NCBI RefSeq assembly: GCF_001619955.1
Contig: NZ_LQQO01000002.1
Location: 1 to 64,000, forward strand
Source of the DNA: Sphingomonas hankookensis
GTDB taxonomy: Bacteria > Pseudomonadota > Alphaproteobacteria > Sphingomonadales > Sphingomonadaceae
Reading direction: 5' to 3'
Length of the DNA: 64,000 nt
Shown here: piece after piece, positions 44,638 to 53,817 of the stretch
Numbering within the stretch: the stretch's first letter is position 1
Layout: the number at the start of each line of letters is the position of its first letter
The notes under the pieces: model-generated
Told to the model about the DNA's origin: nothing
Seen by the model: the letters and a program-made list of their open reading frames with translations, nothing else
Databases searched by the model: none
Position numbers and translations under genes: made by a program

Positions 44638-45846
44638 TTGATCCGATCCGCGTCGCCGCGCGTCCGCCCGTTCCTGTTGCTGCCCGTCCTGATCGCGCTG
44701 TCTGCCTGCGGCGGTGGAGAGGAAAAGGCGACGAAGAACGGCCGCGGCAACCAGGGACCGGCACAGGTCGGCTTCGTCGTGGTGCAACCCACCAGCGTCG
44801 CCCAGACCGCCGATCTCGCCGCGCGGGTCGTCGCGTTCCAGCAGTCGGAGGTCCGTCCGCAGGTCGCCGGGCTGATCCGCAAACGCTATTTCACCGAAGG
44901 CGCGTTGGTCCGTGCCGGACAGACGCTCTACCAGATCGATCCGCGCCTCTATCGTGCGCAGGCCAATGAAGCGGTCGCCAACCTCAACAGCGCCCGCGCC
45001 AATGCCGAGGCGACCCGCGTCCGCGCCGAACGCTACCGCCCGCTGGCGGAGATCGAGGCGGTCAGCCGCCAGGACTATACCGACGCCGCCGCGCAGGCGC
45101 GTCAGGCCGCCGCCGCCGTCGAACAGAGCCGGGCGCAGTTGGAGACGGCGCGCGTGAACCTGTCCTTCACCAACGTCCCCGCACCGATCACCGGACGGAT
45201 CGGGCGCAGCTATTTCACCGAAGGCGCGCTGGTCACCACCAACCAGGCCGATCCGCTGGCGGTGATCCAGCGGCTCGACCCGATCTTCGTCGATATCCAG
45301 CAATCTGCCGCCGACCTCCTTGCGCTGCGTCGCGAGCTGGCCAGCGGCGGGGTGGTCCCGGCATCGGCCGCTGTCCGCCTGAAACTGGAGGACGGCAGCG
45401 ACTTCGGCCAGACCGGCACGGTCCAGTTCGCCGAGGTGATGGTCAATGCCCAGACCGGCACGGTGACGCTGCGCGCCCGCTTCCCCAATCCCCAGGGCAT
45501 CTTGCTGCCCGGCATGTTCGTCCGCGCGCAATTCGCGCAAGCGATCGACCAGCGCGCGATCCTCGTGCCCCAACAGGCGGTGAAGCGCGATCCCAAGGGG
45601 CAGGCGACCGTCTTCGTCGTCGGCCCGAACGATACCGCCGTGCAAAAGACGGTGCAGGCCGACCGCACCCAGGGCGAATTCTGGGTCGTGACCGGTGGCC
45701 TCAACCCCGGCGACAAGGTGATTACGCAGGGGACCGCGAACCTGCGCCCTAACGCGAAGGTCCGGCCGGTCCCGGCCAATACCCCGCAACGCGTTCAACC
45801 CAAGCCGCAGGGCGACAAGGCTGCCACGTCACAGAAGGCGGGATAA
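44638..45846 (+). CDS. RND efflux membrane-fusion (adaptor) lipoprotein
   Basis: Periplasmic adaptor of a tripartite RND drug-efflux pump (AcrA/MexA type). From TTG 44638 the product is 402 residues: signal with lipobox LSAC at residue about 22, lipoyl half-motif with FQQSEVRPQVAGLIRKRYFTEG, an alpha-hairpin (about 100-155), INLSFTNVPAPITGRIGRSYFTEGALVTT-type second lipoyl half, then a beta-barrel and membrane-proximal domain. An ATG start far upstream would cross the repeat-rich control region. AAAGG lies before the TTG. The pump gene follows 3 bases after the stop. Confidence 0.88.
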   Translation: MIRSASPRVRPFLLLPVLIALSACGGGEEKATKNGRGNQGPAQVGFVVVQPTSVAQTADLAARVVAFQQSEVRPQVAGLIRKRYFTEGALVRAGQTLYQIDPRLYRAQANEAVANLNSARANAEATRVRAERYRPLAEIEAVSRQDYTDAAAQARQAAAAVEQSRAQLETARVNLSFTNVPAPITGRIGRSYFTEGALVTTNQADPLAVIQRLDPIFVDIQQSAADLLALRRELASGGVVPASAAVRLKLEDGSDFGQTGTVQFAEVMVNAQTGTVTLRARFPNPQGILLPGMFVRAQFAQAIDQRAILVPQQAVKRDPKGQATVFVVGPNDTAVQKTVQADRTQGEFWVVTGGLNPGDKVITQGTANLRPNAKVRPVPANTPQRVQPKPQGDKAATSQKAG

Positions 45847-45849
45847 GCC

Positions 45850-48800
45850 ATGTCACGTATCTTCATCGACCGCCCGATCTTCGCATGGGTGATCGCGATC
45901 ATCGTGATGCTGGGCGGGCTGGGCGCGATCCTGTCGCTGCCGATCGCCCAATATCCTGACGTCGCCCCGCCACAGGTCAATATCCGCGCGACCTATCCCG
46001 GTGCGAATGCGGAAACGATCCAGAACTCGGTCACCCAGATCATCGAACAGCAGCTGACCGGCATCGATGGCCTGCTCTATTTCAGCTCGCAAAGCAGCTC
46101 GCGCGGGCAGGTGACGATCAGCGCGACCTTCGACAAGGGCGTCGATCCCGATATCGCGCAGGTGCAGGTGCAGAACCAGGTGCAGCAGGCCCTGTCGCGC
46201 CTGCCGCAACAGGTCCAGCAGCAGGGTATCCGCGTCACCAAGTCGAACCCCGACTTCCTGATGATCGTCGGCATTTTCGACGAAACCGACCAGCGCACCA
46301 ATGGCGACGTGTCGGACTATATGGAGGCGAACCTCGTCGAGCCGCTGGCGCGGATCAACGGCGTCGGCGAAACCAACGTGTTCGGATCGCAATATGCGAT
46401 GCGCATCTGGCTCGACCCGGCGAAGCTCGCCTCCTTCTCGCTGATGCCCGGCGATGTCATCACCGCGATCCAGAACCAGAATACCGAAGTCGCCGCGGGC
46501 GAACTGGGCGGCCAGCCGTCCGGCCCCGAACAGCAGTTGAACGCCACCGTCACCGCCCAGTCGCGGCTCCAGACCCCGGCGCAGTTTCAGGCGATCATCC
46601 TGAAGACGTTGCCCGACGGCTCGACCGTGCGGCTCGCCGATGTCGCGCGCATCGAACTGGGCCAGGAAAACTACGCGGCGTTGAGCCGGGTCAACGCCCA
46701 TCCCGGCGCCGGCCTCGCCATCAGCCTCGCGCCCGGCGCCGACGCGCTGGAGACCGCCGAGCTGGTCAAGGCGGAGGTCGAACGCCAATCGGCCAAATTT
46801 CCCGCCGGGCTGACCTTCGCCTATGCCAACGACACCACCGCCTTCATCAAGCTGTCGATCGAGGAAGTGGTCAAGACGCTGGTCGAGGCGGTCATCCTCG
46901 TCGTCATCGTCATGTTCGTGTTCCTGCAGAGCTGGCGCGCGACGCTGATTCCGACGATCGCGGTGCCCGTCGTGCTGCTCGGCACCTTCGGCATCTTCTA
47001 TCTCTTCGGCTTTTCGATCAACACGCTGACGCTGTTCGGACTGGTGCTCGCCATCGGCCTGCTGGTCGACGACGCGATCGTCGTGGTCGAGAATGTCGAG
47101 CGCCTGCTCGAAGAAAATCCCGACATGTCGCCGCGCGATGCGACGATTCAGTCGATGGAGGAAATCCAGGTCGCACTGGTCGCGATCGGCATCGTGCTGT
47201 CGGCGGTGTTCCTGCCGATGGCGTTCTTCGGCGGGTCGACCGGGGTCATCTATCGCCAGTTTTCGGTGACGATCGTCGCCGCGATGGTACTGTCGGTGCT
47301 GGTCGCGCTGATCCTGTCGCCGGCGCTGACCGCGACCCTGCTCAAGCAGAAGAAGCGCGGCGAGGACGGCAGCCTCGAGGGCGGCTGGCTGGAACGCAAA
47401 TTCCCGCGCGTCGCACATTTCGGCGAACGGCTCCGCGTCGGCTTCAACACCCGGTTCGACCGGGGCGTGGCGAAGTATGAACGCGGCGTCGTCCATGTCA
47501 TCGACCGCAAATGGCTCTATCTGCTACTCTATGCGGCGGTGCTCGCCATCCTCGCGCTCCTCTTCTTCCGCCTGCCGACCAGCTTCCTGCCGACCGAGGA
47601 TCAGGGGGCGGCGACCGTCCGGTTCCAGCTGCCCGCCGGGTCGACGCGCAGCCGGACCGAAGAGGTGCAGCGCGCGGTCGAGAAATATCTGCTGACCTAT
47701 GAGAAGGACAATATCCGCACCATCCTGACCGTCGCCGGCGGCGGCGGCGGCAGTTCGGGGCAGAATACCGGGCAGGGGTTCATCAACTTCACCGACTGGG
47801 CGGAACGCAAGGGCAAGGAAAACAGCGCCGACGCGATCGTCGCGCGCGCCTCCGCCGCGTTCGGCGGCTTGCGCGATGCGCAGGTCTTCGCGCTGCTGCC
47901 TCCCGCGGTGCGCGGCCTGGGACAGGCGAACGGCTTCACCATGGAGCTGCAGAACGCCAGCGGCATGACCACCGCCGAATTTGCCGAAGCGCGCGACAAG
48001 CTGCTGGCCGCCGCCAATGCCGATCCGATGCTGACCGGGGTGCGCCTGTCCGAACTGCCCGACATCGCGACGCTGAACGTCGATATCGACCAGCAGCGGC
48101 TCTCCACGCTCGGCCTGACGCAGGGCGATGTGAACAACACGTTGTCGACCGCCTGGGGCGGCCGCTACGTCAACGACTTCATCGATCGCGGCCGGGTGAA
48201 GCGCGTGTTCGTTCAGGGCGACGCGCCCTATCGCAGCGAACCGACCGACCTCAGCCAATGGTTCGTGCGCGGATCGAACGGGCAGATGGTGCCCTTCTCC
48301 TCCTTCTCGCGCACCGGCTGGACCGTCGCCCCGACCACCCTGTCGCGCTTTCAGGGCCTGCCCTCGTTCGAATTTCAGGGGCAGGCGGCACCCGGCGTCA
48401 GCTCGGGCGAGGCGATGGAGCGCATCGCCGAACTCGCTGGCCAGATTCCGGGCACCAGCGTCGCCTGGGCCGGGCTGTCGTTTCAGGAGCGGCTGTCGTC
48501 GGGGCAGGCGCCGATCCTCTACGGCCTGTCGATCCTCGTCGTGTTCCTCTGCCTCGCCGCACTGTATGAAAGCTGGTCGATCCCGATCGCGGTGCTGCTG
48601 GTCATCCCGCTCGGGCTGATCGGGGCGATCGCCTTCGTCACGCTGCGTGGGCTGGAGAACGACGTCTATCTCCAGATCGGGTTGCTGACGACGATGGGCC
48701 TCGCCGCCAAGAACGCGATCCTGATGATCGAATTCGCCGAACAGGCGGAAAAGAAGGGCGCGCGCGTCATCGATGCCGCGCTGGAGGCAGCGCGCATCCG

Positions 48801-49041
48801 CCTGCGCCCGATCCTGATGACGTCGCTCGCCTTCATCTTCGGCGTGCTGCCGCTCGCCATCTCGACCGGGGCGGGGGCCAACAGCCGCATCGCCATCGGC
48901 ACGGCGGTGATCGGCGGCATGTTCACCGCGACGGTGCTGGCGATCTTCTACATCCCGCTGTTCTTCGTGATGGTCCGGCGCGGGGTGCGCGACGGTCTCG
49001 CCAGGCTGCGTCACAAGCCACAAAAGGAGGCCGAGGCATGA
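45850..49041 (+). CDS. RND efflux pump, HAE1 family (AcrB/MexB-like)
   Basis: Inner-membrane proton-driven multidrug exporter. The 1063-residue product has the family N terminus MSRIFIDRPIFAWVIAI, large periplasmic loops, and twelve membrane helices. The proton-relay Asp pair is in GLLVDDAIVVVENVER near residue 410, the conserved Lys in TTMGLAAKNAILMIEFAEQAEKKG. Other motifs include FQGLPSFEFQGQAAPG. Length is typical. It lies between its adaptor and outer-membrane channel; the channel gene overlaps its stop by 4 bases. Confidence 0.94.
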   Translation: MSRIFIDRPIFAWVIAIIVMLGGLGAILSLPIAQYPDVAPPQVNIRATYPGANAETIQNSVTQIIEQQLTGIDGLLYFSSQSSSRGQVTISATFDKGVDPDIAQVQVQNQVQQALSRLPQQVQQQGIRVTKSNPDFLMIVGIFDETDQRTNGDVSDYMEANLVEPLARINGVGETNVFGSQYAMRIWLDPAKLASFSLMPGDVITAIQNQNTEVAAGELGGQPSGPEQQLNATVTAQSRLQTPAQFQAIILKTLPDGSTVRLADVARIELGQENYAALSRVNAHPGAGLAISLAPGADALETAELVKAEVERQSAKFPAGLTFAYANDTTAFIKLSIEEVVKTLVEAVILVVIVMFVFLQSWRATLIPTIAVPVVLLGTFGIFYLFGFSINTLTLFGLVLAIGLLVDDAIVVVENVERLLEENPDMSPRDATIQSMEEIQVALVAIGIVLSAVFLPMAFFGGSTGVIYRQFSVTIVAAMVLSVLVALILSPALTATLLKQKKRGEDGSLEGGWLERKFPRVAHFGERLRVGFNTRFDRGVAKYERGVVHVIDRKWLYLLLYAAVLAILALLFFRLPTSFLPTEDQGAATVRFQLPAGSTRSRTEEVQRAVEKYLLTYEKDNIRTILTVAGGGGGSSGQNTGQGFINFTDWAERKGKENSADAIVARASAAFGGLRDAQVFALLPPAVRGLGQANGFTMELQNASGMTTAEFAEARDKLLAAANADPMLTGVRLSELPDIATLNVDIDQQRLSTLGLTQGDVNNTLSTAWGGRYVNDFIDRGRVKRVFVQGDAPYRSEPTDLSQWFVRGSNGQMVPFSSFSRTGWTVAPTTLSRFQGLPSFEFQGQAAPGVSSGEAMERIAELAGQIPGTSVAWAGLSFQERLSSGQAPILYGLSILVVFLCLAALYESWSIPIAVLLVIPLGLIGAIAFVTLRGLENDVYLQIGLLTTMGLAAKNAILMIEFAEQAEKKGARVIDAALEAARIRLRPILMTSLAFIFGVLPLAISTGAGANSRIAIGTAVIGGMFTATVLAIFYIPLFFVMVRRGVRDGLARLRHKPQKEAEA

Positions 49042-50591
49042 AGCGGCTGACCATCCCGCTCGCCGCATTGCTCGCCGGCTGTTCGATGACCCCGGCCTAT
49101 GAACGGCCGACCGCGGTCGTGCCGCCGTCATGGCCGGTCGGCGACGCCTATCTGCGGCAAAGCGAGGCGAGCCTGCCCTCGCTGACCTTCGAACAGGTCT
49201 TCACCGCGCCGGGGCTGCGGACCCTCGTCCAGCAGGCGCTCGCCAACAACCGTGATCTGCGCATCGCCGCCGCCAATATCCGCGCGGCCCGCGCGCAATA
49301 TCGCATCCAGCGCGCGGACCTGTTGCCGCAGGTCGATGCGTCGGCCCGTTACAGCTATCGCGGCACCGGCGACGGTGCGTCGACCATCGCCGTGCCGGGC
49401 ACCGGGACGGGTGGCGGCGGTACGGGCACCGGGACCGGACAGCCGGGAACCGGCACCGGCGGGACCGGGGGCACCGGCGGTACGGTCGTCACCAGCGGTC
49501 GGTCGCCCAGCAGCTTCTCGCTCGACCTCGGCGCGACCGCGTTCGAACTCGACCTGTTCGGCCGCATCCGCTCGCTGACCGAGGCGGAGCAGAACCGCTA
49601 TTTCTCGACCGAAGCCGGTGCGCGCGCCACGCGCCTGACCTTGGTCGGCGACATTGCCGAAGCATGGGCGACCTATGGCGCCGACCGCAGCCTGATGGCG
49701 GTGGCGGAGGCGACGGCGGCCAGCGCGCGGCGCAGCGTCACGCTGACCCGCGCCCGGCTGCAGGGCGGAATCGCCCCGCGCACCGACGTGCGCCAGGCCG
49801 AACAGATCCTCGCCACCGCCGAAAGTGACCTCGCCGAACAGCGCACGCAACTGGCGCAGGACATCAACGCGCTGCAACTGCTGGTCGGTGCGCCGATCGA
49901 TCCCCGGCTGCTGCCCGCCTCGATCGATGTCGCGCTGCCGACCATCGCGAACCTGCCGGCGGGAATCGACTCCTCGATCCTGCTGCGCCGTCCCGACGTG
50001 GTGCAGGCGGAATATGAGCTGCTGGCGGCCAATGCCGATATCGGCGCGGCACGCGCGGCGCTGTTCCCGCGCCTGTCGCTGACCGGGCTGGTGGGGTTCG
50101 CCAGCGACGCGCTGCGCACGCTCTTCACCGGCGGCGCGTTCAACTATTCGGTCGCGCCCTCGCTCAGCTATCCGATCTTCCGCGCCGGCGCCGGCCGGGC
50201 AGGGGTCGAGTTCAGCAAGGCGCAGCGCGACGCGCTGCTCGCCACCTATGAACGCACCATCCAGTCGGCGTTCCGCGACGTCGCCGACGCGCTCGCGCGG
50301 CAGGGGACCATCGCCGACCAGACCCGCGCCGAACAGGCCAATCTGGTCGCCGCGCAGGACACGTTCCGCCTGACCGAGGCCAGATACCGGGGCGGCATCG
50401 ACACCTTCCTCACCAGCCTCGACGCGCAGCGCAGCTATTACAGCGCGCAACGCCGCCTCGTCGCGACGCAGCTGGTCGCGGCGACCAACCGCGTGACGCT
50501 GTACCGTTCGCTGGGCGGCGATTCGCTGCTGGAGGCGGGGCCAAACGGCCCGGTGCCGGTGACTCCCGCGACGTCCGCCCAAATGCGTTGA
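49038..50591 (+). CDS. RND outer-membrane channel lipoprotein (OprM/NodT type)
   Basis: TolC-like outer-membrane channel of the efflux system. The 517-residue product has a lipobox (LLAGC near residue 15), the outer-membrane efflux protein repeats (LVQQALANNRDLRIAAANIRAARAQYRIQRADLLPQVDAS split at 70-110; AEYELLAANADIGAARAALFPRLSLTG; DVADALARQGTIADQ). Residues about 117-152 are a Gly/Thr-rich low-complexity run (GTGTGGTGGT). It is similar in style to the FlgL insert and may lie in a surface loop. ATG 49038 overlaps the pump stop as ATGA. Confidence 0.92.
   Translation: MKRLTIPLAALLAGCSMTPAYERPTAVVPPSWPVGDAYLRQSEASLPSLTFEQVFTAPGLRTLVQQALANNRDLRIAAANIRAARAQYRIQRADLLPQVDASARYSYRGTGDGASTIAVPGTGTGGGGTGTGTGQPGTGTGGTGGTGGTVVTSGRSPSSFSLDLGATAFELDLFGRIRSLTEAEQNRYFSTEAGARATRLTLVGDIAEAWATYGADRSLMAVAEATAASARRSVTLTRARLQGGIAPRTDVRQAEQILATAESDLAEQRTQLAQDINALQLLVGAPIDPRLLPASIDVALPTIANLPAGIDSSILLRRPDVVQAEYELLAANADIGAARAALFPRLSLTGLVGFASDALRTLFTGGAFNYSVAPSLSYPIFRAGAGRAGVEFSKAQRDALLATYERTIQSAFRDVADALARQGTIADQTRAEQANLVAAQDTFRLTEARYRGGIDTFLTSLDAQRSYYSAQRRLVATQLVAATNRVTLYRSLGGDSLLEAGPNGPVPVTPATSAQMR
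49385..49497 (+). repeat. Gly/Thr-coding short repeats in channel gene
   Basis: Degenerate GGCACCGGGACGG-type units encode the Gly/Thr-rich insert of the outer-membrane channel. Same codon style as the flgL insert at 15527. Confidence 0.6.
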
Positions 50592-50678
50592 CCGTACCCC
50601 CGCGTAGGCGGGGGTCCAGGGTCTAGAACGCAACGTCTGTTTGCGGGGCTCTGGACCCCCGCCTGCGCGGGGGTACGA
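50592..50678. repeat. intergenic inverted repeat, class A
   Basis: CCGTACCCCCGCGTAGGCGG pairs with a right arm ending CGCGGGGGTACG. It follows the efflux operon, between convergent genes, and could act as a terminator. Confidence 0.85.
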
Positions 50679-50693
50679 GGTGGGCAGCTAACT

Positions 50694-51137
50694 TTAAGCC
50701 GCCGCCCCCCACCCCGCCGGCTCATCATCATTCGCCGCCTTCCGCGCCACCCGCACCCGCCGCGTCCGCCGCCCCCGCGACCGGGGCAGCACCCGCGCCA
50801 CCCACAGCTTGAGCGACGCCCCCCGCACGGCGCCTGCCACCGCCAACGCCGCCAGCATCGCATCGAGATAGGCGGCGACATCGACCGCCATCAGCACCCC
50901 GGCCAGCTCGGGCGACCCCATCGCCGATACGATAATCATGTCGCCGCCCATCCAGACGATGGTCCCCGCCGCCGCCGACAGCATCGCGAACAGCAGCCAA
51001 TGCCCCGGCGTCAGCGACGCGAACCGCCGCGCCACCGGCAGCACCAGCAGTCCGGCCAGCACCCGCGCCACCGGCAGCTCCGGCCACAACCGCAGCACGA
51101 CGATACAGGCGACGAAGGTAGCAGCGACGATCGGCAT
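50694..51137 (-). CDS. unknown small membrane protein
   Basis: I do not recognise this gene. The 147-residue product has about four hydrophobic segments (residues 3-17, 24-36, 48-62, 77-104) and a basic, Arg-rich C terminus (KLWVARVLPRSRGRRTRRVRVARK). No catalytic motif seen. It is probably an inner-membrane protein. It stands alone between convergent efflux genes and a lipoprotein gene on the same strand, 49 bases away. Confidence 0.65.
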   Translation of the reverse strand: MPIVAATFVACIVVLRLWPELPVARVLAGLLVLPVARRFASLTPGHWLLFAMLSAAAGTIVWMGGDMIIVSAMGSPELAGVLMAVDVAAYLDAMLAALAVAGAVRGASLKLWVARVLPRSRGRRTRRVRVARKAANDDEPAGWGAAA

Positions 51138-51186
51138 ATGTTTCCCCTCCGCAACGACATGGGGAGCCGACCACCGGCCGTAAAGA

Positions 51187-51903
51187 TCAGCCGCCGTCGA
51201 CGATCAGGTCGACCGACGTACCCCGCCCCTCGGGTGACAGGAACACGGCATAGGCGGCATTGCCGCGCGTACCGCCCAGCACGTGCTGGCCGCCCTCGGC
51301 CTGATGCTCCGCCGAATAGCCGCCCTTCCTGGCGCGGGTGTAATACCAGTCGACCATGCGATCGACCGGCTGGGCGATGGTGAAGCTGACCACCCGCATC
51401 CGGCAGCCATCGGCATCGGTGCCGGCCGCTTCGGACAGCCGCGCATCGGGGTGGAGGGCAAAGGCGGCTGGCAGGCGGTTGGCCCAGGCGGCGCTATAGG
51501 CGACCTTCGCCGCGCATTGCCGGTTGCCGGCCTTCTGCACCGCGGCCAGTTCCCCCAGCGTCAGCGCCTCGCGCCCGCCCTTGCACGACGGACAGGCGCC
51601 GGGCTTCGGCGCGGATTGCAGCGATTCGGCCTGCGCCCCGCTGCCCGACGCGACATCGGCGGCCGGGGCGGCGGCGCTGTACGGCTTGTCGGCCGGACGC
51701 ACCGCGCCATTGCCCGATTGCCCGGTCAGGCTGGGGTCGACCATGATCTGGTCCTGCAACGCCGCGGTCACCGCCGGATCGCCGGCATTGCCGCGCAGCA
51801 GTTCGGCGTCGAGCGTGTCGACATTGTTCGCGGGCGCATCGCCGCCCCTGTTGCACGCACTCAGCAGCGCCAGCGGCAACAGCATGGAAACAGGACGAAT
51901 CAT
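51187..51903 (-). CDS. unknown lipoprotein with periplasmic domain
   Basis: Unrecognised 238-residue protein. Lipobox LLSAC gives Cys at residue 17. Residues 20-90 are disordered and Asn/Ala/Pro-rich; residues 100-235 contain four Cys (ACPSCKGG, QCAAK, DGCRM) and a folded domain (ALTLGELAAVQKAGNRQC, IAQPVDRMVDWYYTRARKGGYS). The pattern MVDWYYTRARKGGYSAEH resembles domains of periplasmic stress proteins, but no family is assigned. Upstream membrane-protein gene may be co-transcribed. Confidence 0.7.
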   Translation of the reverse strand: MIRPVSMLLPLALLSACNRGGDAPANNVDTLDAELLRGNAGDPAVTAALQDQIMVDPSLTGQSGNGAVRPADKPYSAAAPAADVASGSGAQAESLQSAPKPGACPSCKGGREALTLGELAAVQKAGNRQCAAKVAYSAAWANRLPAAFALHPDARLSEAAGTDADGCRMRVVSFTIAQPVDRMVDWYYTRARKGGYSAEHQAEGGQHVLGGTRGNAAYAVFLSPEGRGTSVDLIVDGG

Positions 51904-52027
51904 CGGCGACGCACTCCGCGGGGTCAGGGCCGCCGGACGCTACGCCCGCGCGGTTAAGATTCCATCGTAACCGAAAATCACCCCGCCGCCATTGCCGTGG
52001 GCGTCATGCGGGGCCATGTGCTGTCCC

Positions 52028-52249
52028 ATGTTGAACATCGTCTCGATCCTGATCGGTCTCGTCGCGCTGGTGATCGCCATCCCCGCGCTCATCCCCGTCG
52101 TCTCGCTGATGAACTGGATCGCCTTTCCGATCGCGCTGGTCGGGTTCGTGGTCGGGCTGCTGTCGTCGAAGAATACCGGCCGCAACCTCAACCTCGTGAT
52201 CCTGATCGTGGCGGGTCTCCGCCTGTTCCTGACCGGCGGCCTGATCTAA
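52028..52249 (+). CDS. 73-residue two-helix membrane protein
   Basis: Small protein with three hydrophobic stretches (about residues 3-20, 21-39 and 52-70) and a short polar link SSKNTGRN near residue 46. No ribosome site of note. It is 5 bases upstream of the rarD-like transporter gene, so probably in the same transcript. Function unknown; the ATG at 51992 would add 12 residues. Confidence 0.55.
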   Translation: MLNIVSILIGLVALVIAIPALIPVVSLMNWIAFPIALVGFVVGLLSSKNTGRNLNLVILIVAGLRLFLTGGLI

Positions 52250-52254
52250 TCTCG

Positions 52255-53157
52255 ATGGACGAGGGGGTGGACCGGCGCGGGCTGGCGTTCGGCGTCGGCG
52301 CCTATGCGCTGTGGGGGCTGTTGCCGCTCTATTTCCGGCTGCTGGGGCCGATAGACGCGGGGGAGATCGTGGCGCAGCGCGTGCTGTGGTCGGCGCTGCT
52401 CGTCGCGGTCATCGTCGTCGCGGTCGGGCGCGGCGCCCAGTTGCGCGCGGCCTTTGCCGATCGCCGCGCGCTCGCCAACCTCGTCGCCAGTGCGGCATTC
52501 ATCGCGATCAACTGGCTGGTCTATGTCTGGGCGGTGCTCCACGGCGAAGTGCTCGCCGCCAGCCTCGCCTATTTCCTGAACCCGCTGCTCAACGTGCTGC
52601 TGGGCGTCGTTCTGCTCGGCGAACGCATGAACCGGACGCAAGGCGCGGCGGTGGCGTTGGCCGGGGCAGGGGTGGCGCTGTTCGCCTTCGGATCGTCGTG
52701 GATCGCGCTCGGCATCAGCCTCAGCCTCGCGATCAGCTTCGCGCTCTATGGCCTGATCCGCAAGACGGTATCGGTCGGCGCGCTCGAAGGGCTAATGGTG
52801 GAGACCACGCTGTTGGCACCCGTCGCGCTCGGTTATCTGCTGTTGCTCAGCACCACCCAGCCGCTGGCATTCGATCAGGGCGCGGGCATGGCCGCATTGT
52901 TGGTCGTTGCCGGAGCAGTCACCACCGCGCCGCTGCTGCTCTTTTCCGCCGCCGCGCGCCGGTTGCGGCTGGCGACGATGGGAATGCTGCAGTTCCTTGC
53001 GCCCTCGCTGCAGTTCCTGATCGCCATCTTCGTGTTCGGCGAAACGCTGACGCCGGTGCGCATGGGCTGTTTCGCGCTGATCTGGGCCGGCCTTGCCGTC
53101 TATGTCGTCGGCGGGCGCAGGCCGGGGCGGCGCGATGCCACCCCGACCCGGGCCTGA
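52255..53157 (+). CDS. rarD: RarD-like EamA transporter
   Basis: Membrane protein of the drug/metabolite transporter superfamily, RarD branch. The 300-residue product has about ten hydrophobic segments and RarD motifs: GVGAYALWGLLPLYFRLL near residue 14, EIVAQRVLWSALLVA, and FLNPLLNVLLGVVLLGERM in the middle, then a second EamA half ending VFGETLTPVRMGCFALIWAGLAVY. The substrate of RarD is not established. It follows a small membrane gene by 5 bases and is convergent with the glycine-zipper gene. Confidence 0.85.
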   Translation: MDEGVDRRGLAFGVGAYALWGLLPLYFRLLGPIDAGEIVAQRVLWSALLVAVIVVAVGRGAQLRAAFADRRALANLVASAAFIAINWLVYVWAVLHGEVLAASLAYFLNPLLNVLLGVVLLGERMNRTQGAAVALAGAGVALFAFGSSWIALGISLSLAISFALYGLIRKTVSVGALEGLMVETTLLAPVALGYLLLLSTTQPLAFDQGAGMAALLVVAGAVTTAPLLLFSAAARRLRLATMGMLQFLAPSLQFLIAIFVFGETLTPVRMGCFALIWAGLAVYVVGGRRPGRRDATPTRA

Positions 53158-53161
53158 AGGC

Positions 53162-53728
53162 TTAGCGGCAGACCACCTGCCCGCGATCGACCGAGCGGCC
53201 GAGCAGCGCACCCGCACCGCCGCCGATCAACGTGCCCAGCAGGCTCGACTGGCCGCCGGCAATGACATTGCCCAGCACGCCGCCACCCAGGCCACCGATG
53301 ATGAGTCCAGTGGTGCCGTCGCTGCGGCGGCAATAATAGCGATTGTCCTGCCCGCGATAGATGCGGTCGTTCCGGGTCAGCCGGCGCGGCTGGTAATAGC
53401 GGCCGTCGCGATAGTAACGGTCGGCCCAATAGCGGTTCTGGCCCGGTTCGAACCGGTTGTAGTTATAGTTGCGATAGGCGCGCCAGTCGCGCTGGTCGCG
53501 ACGCAGGTCGCGCCGGGCATCGTTCACGTCGCGGCGGTATTCGCGCTCGGCACGGCGCACGTCGCGGGGGCTGTCGGCATTGCGCAGGTCGCGGCGATAG
53601 TCGCGGCGGGCGTCGCGCACTTCGTCGCGATATTCCTGGCGCGGGGTCTGCGCCATCGCGGGGGCGGCGGCGATCGTCGGCAGGGTCACGGCCGCAACCA
53701 TCGCGGCGAGGATCGGAGTACGCATCAT
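53162..53728 (-). CDS. Arg/Asp-rich secreted protein with glycine zipper
   Basis: The 188-residue product has a signal peptide (about 1-26, MAQ cleavage), a highly charged helical stretch rich in Arg, Asp and Tyr (residues 28-110: EVRDARRDYRRDLRNAD, RREYRRDVNDARRDLRR), then a glycine zipper (IGGLGGGVLGNVIAGGQSSLLGTLIGGGAGALLG, split across 145-178) typical of two-helix surface antigens. One Cys near residue 130 and one at the end. Role is probably outer-membrane or envelope-associated. Start could be ATG 53728 or 53725. Confidence 0.75.
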   Translation of the reverse strand: MMRTPILAAMVAAVTLPTIAAAPAMAQTPRQEYRDEVRDARRDYRRDLRNADSPRDVRRAEREYRRDVNDARRDLRRDQRDWRAYRNYNYNRFEPGQNRYWADRYYRDGRYYQPRRLTRNDRIYRGQDNRYYCRRSDGTTGLIIGGLGGGVLGNVIAGGQSSLLGTLIGGGAGALLGRSVDRGQVVCR

Positions 53729-53817
53729 TCTACTCCTGTCCAGAGGATGGGCGGTAGAACGACGCGACCTCGATCGCGGTTGCGTGAACGGAAAACTACT
53801 TCCCGTTCATTTTCACG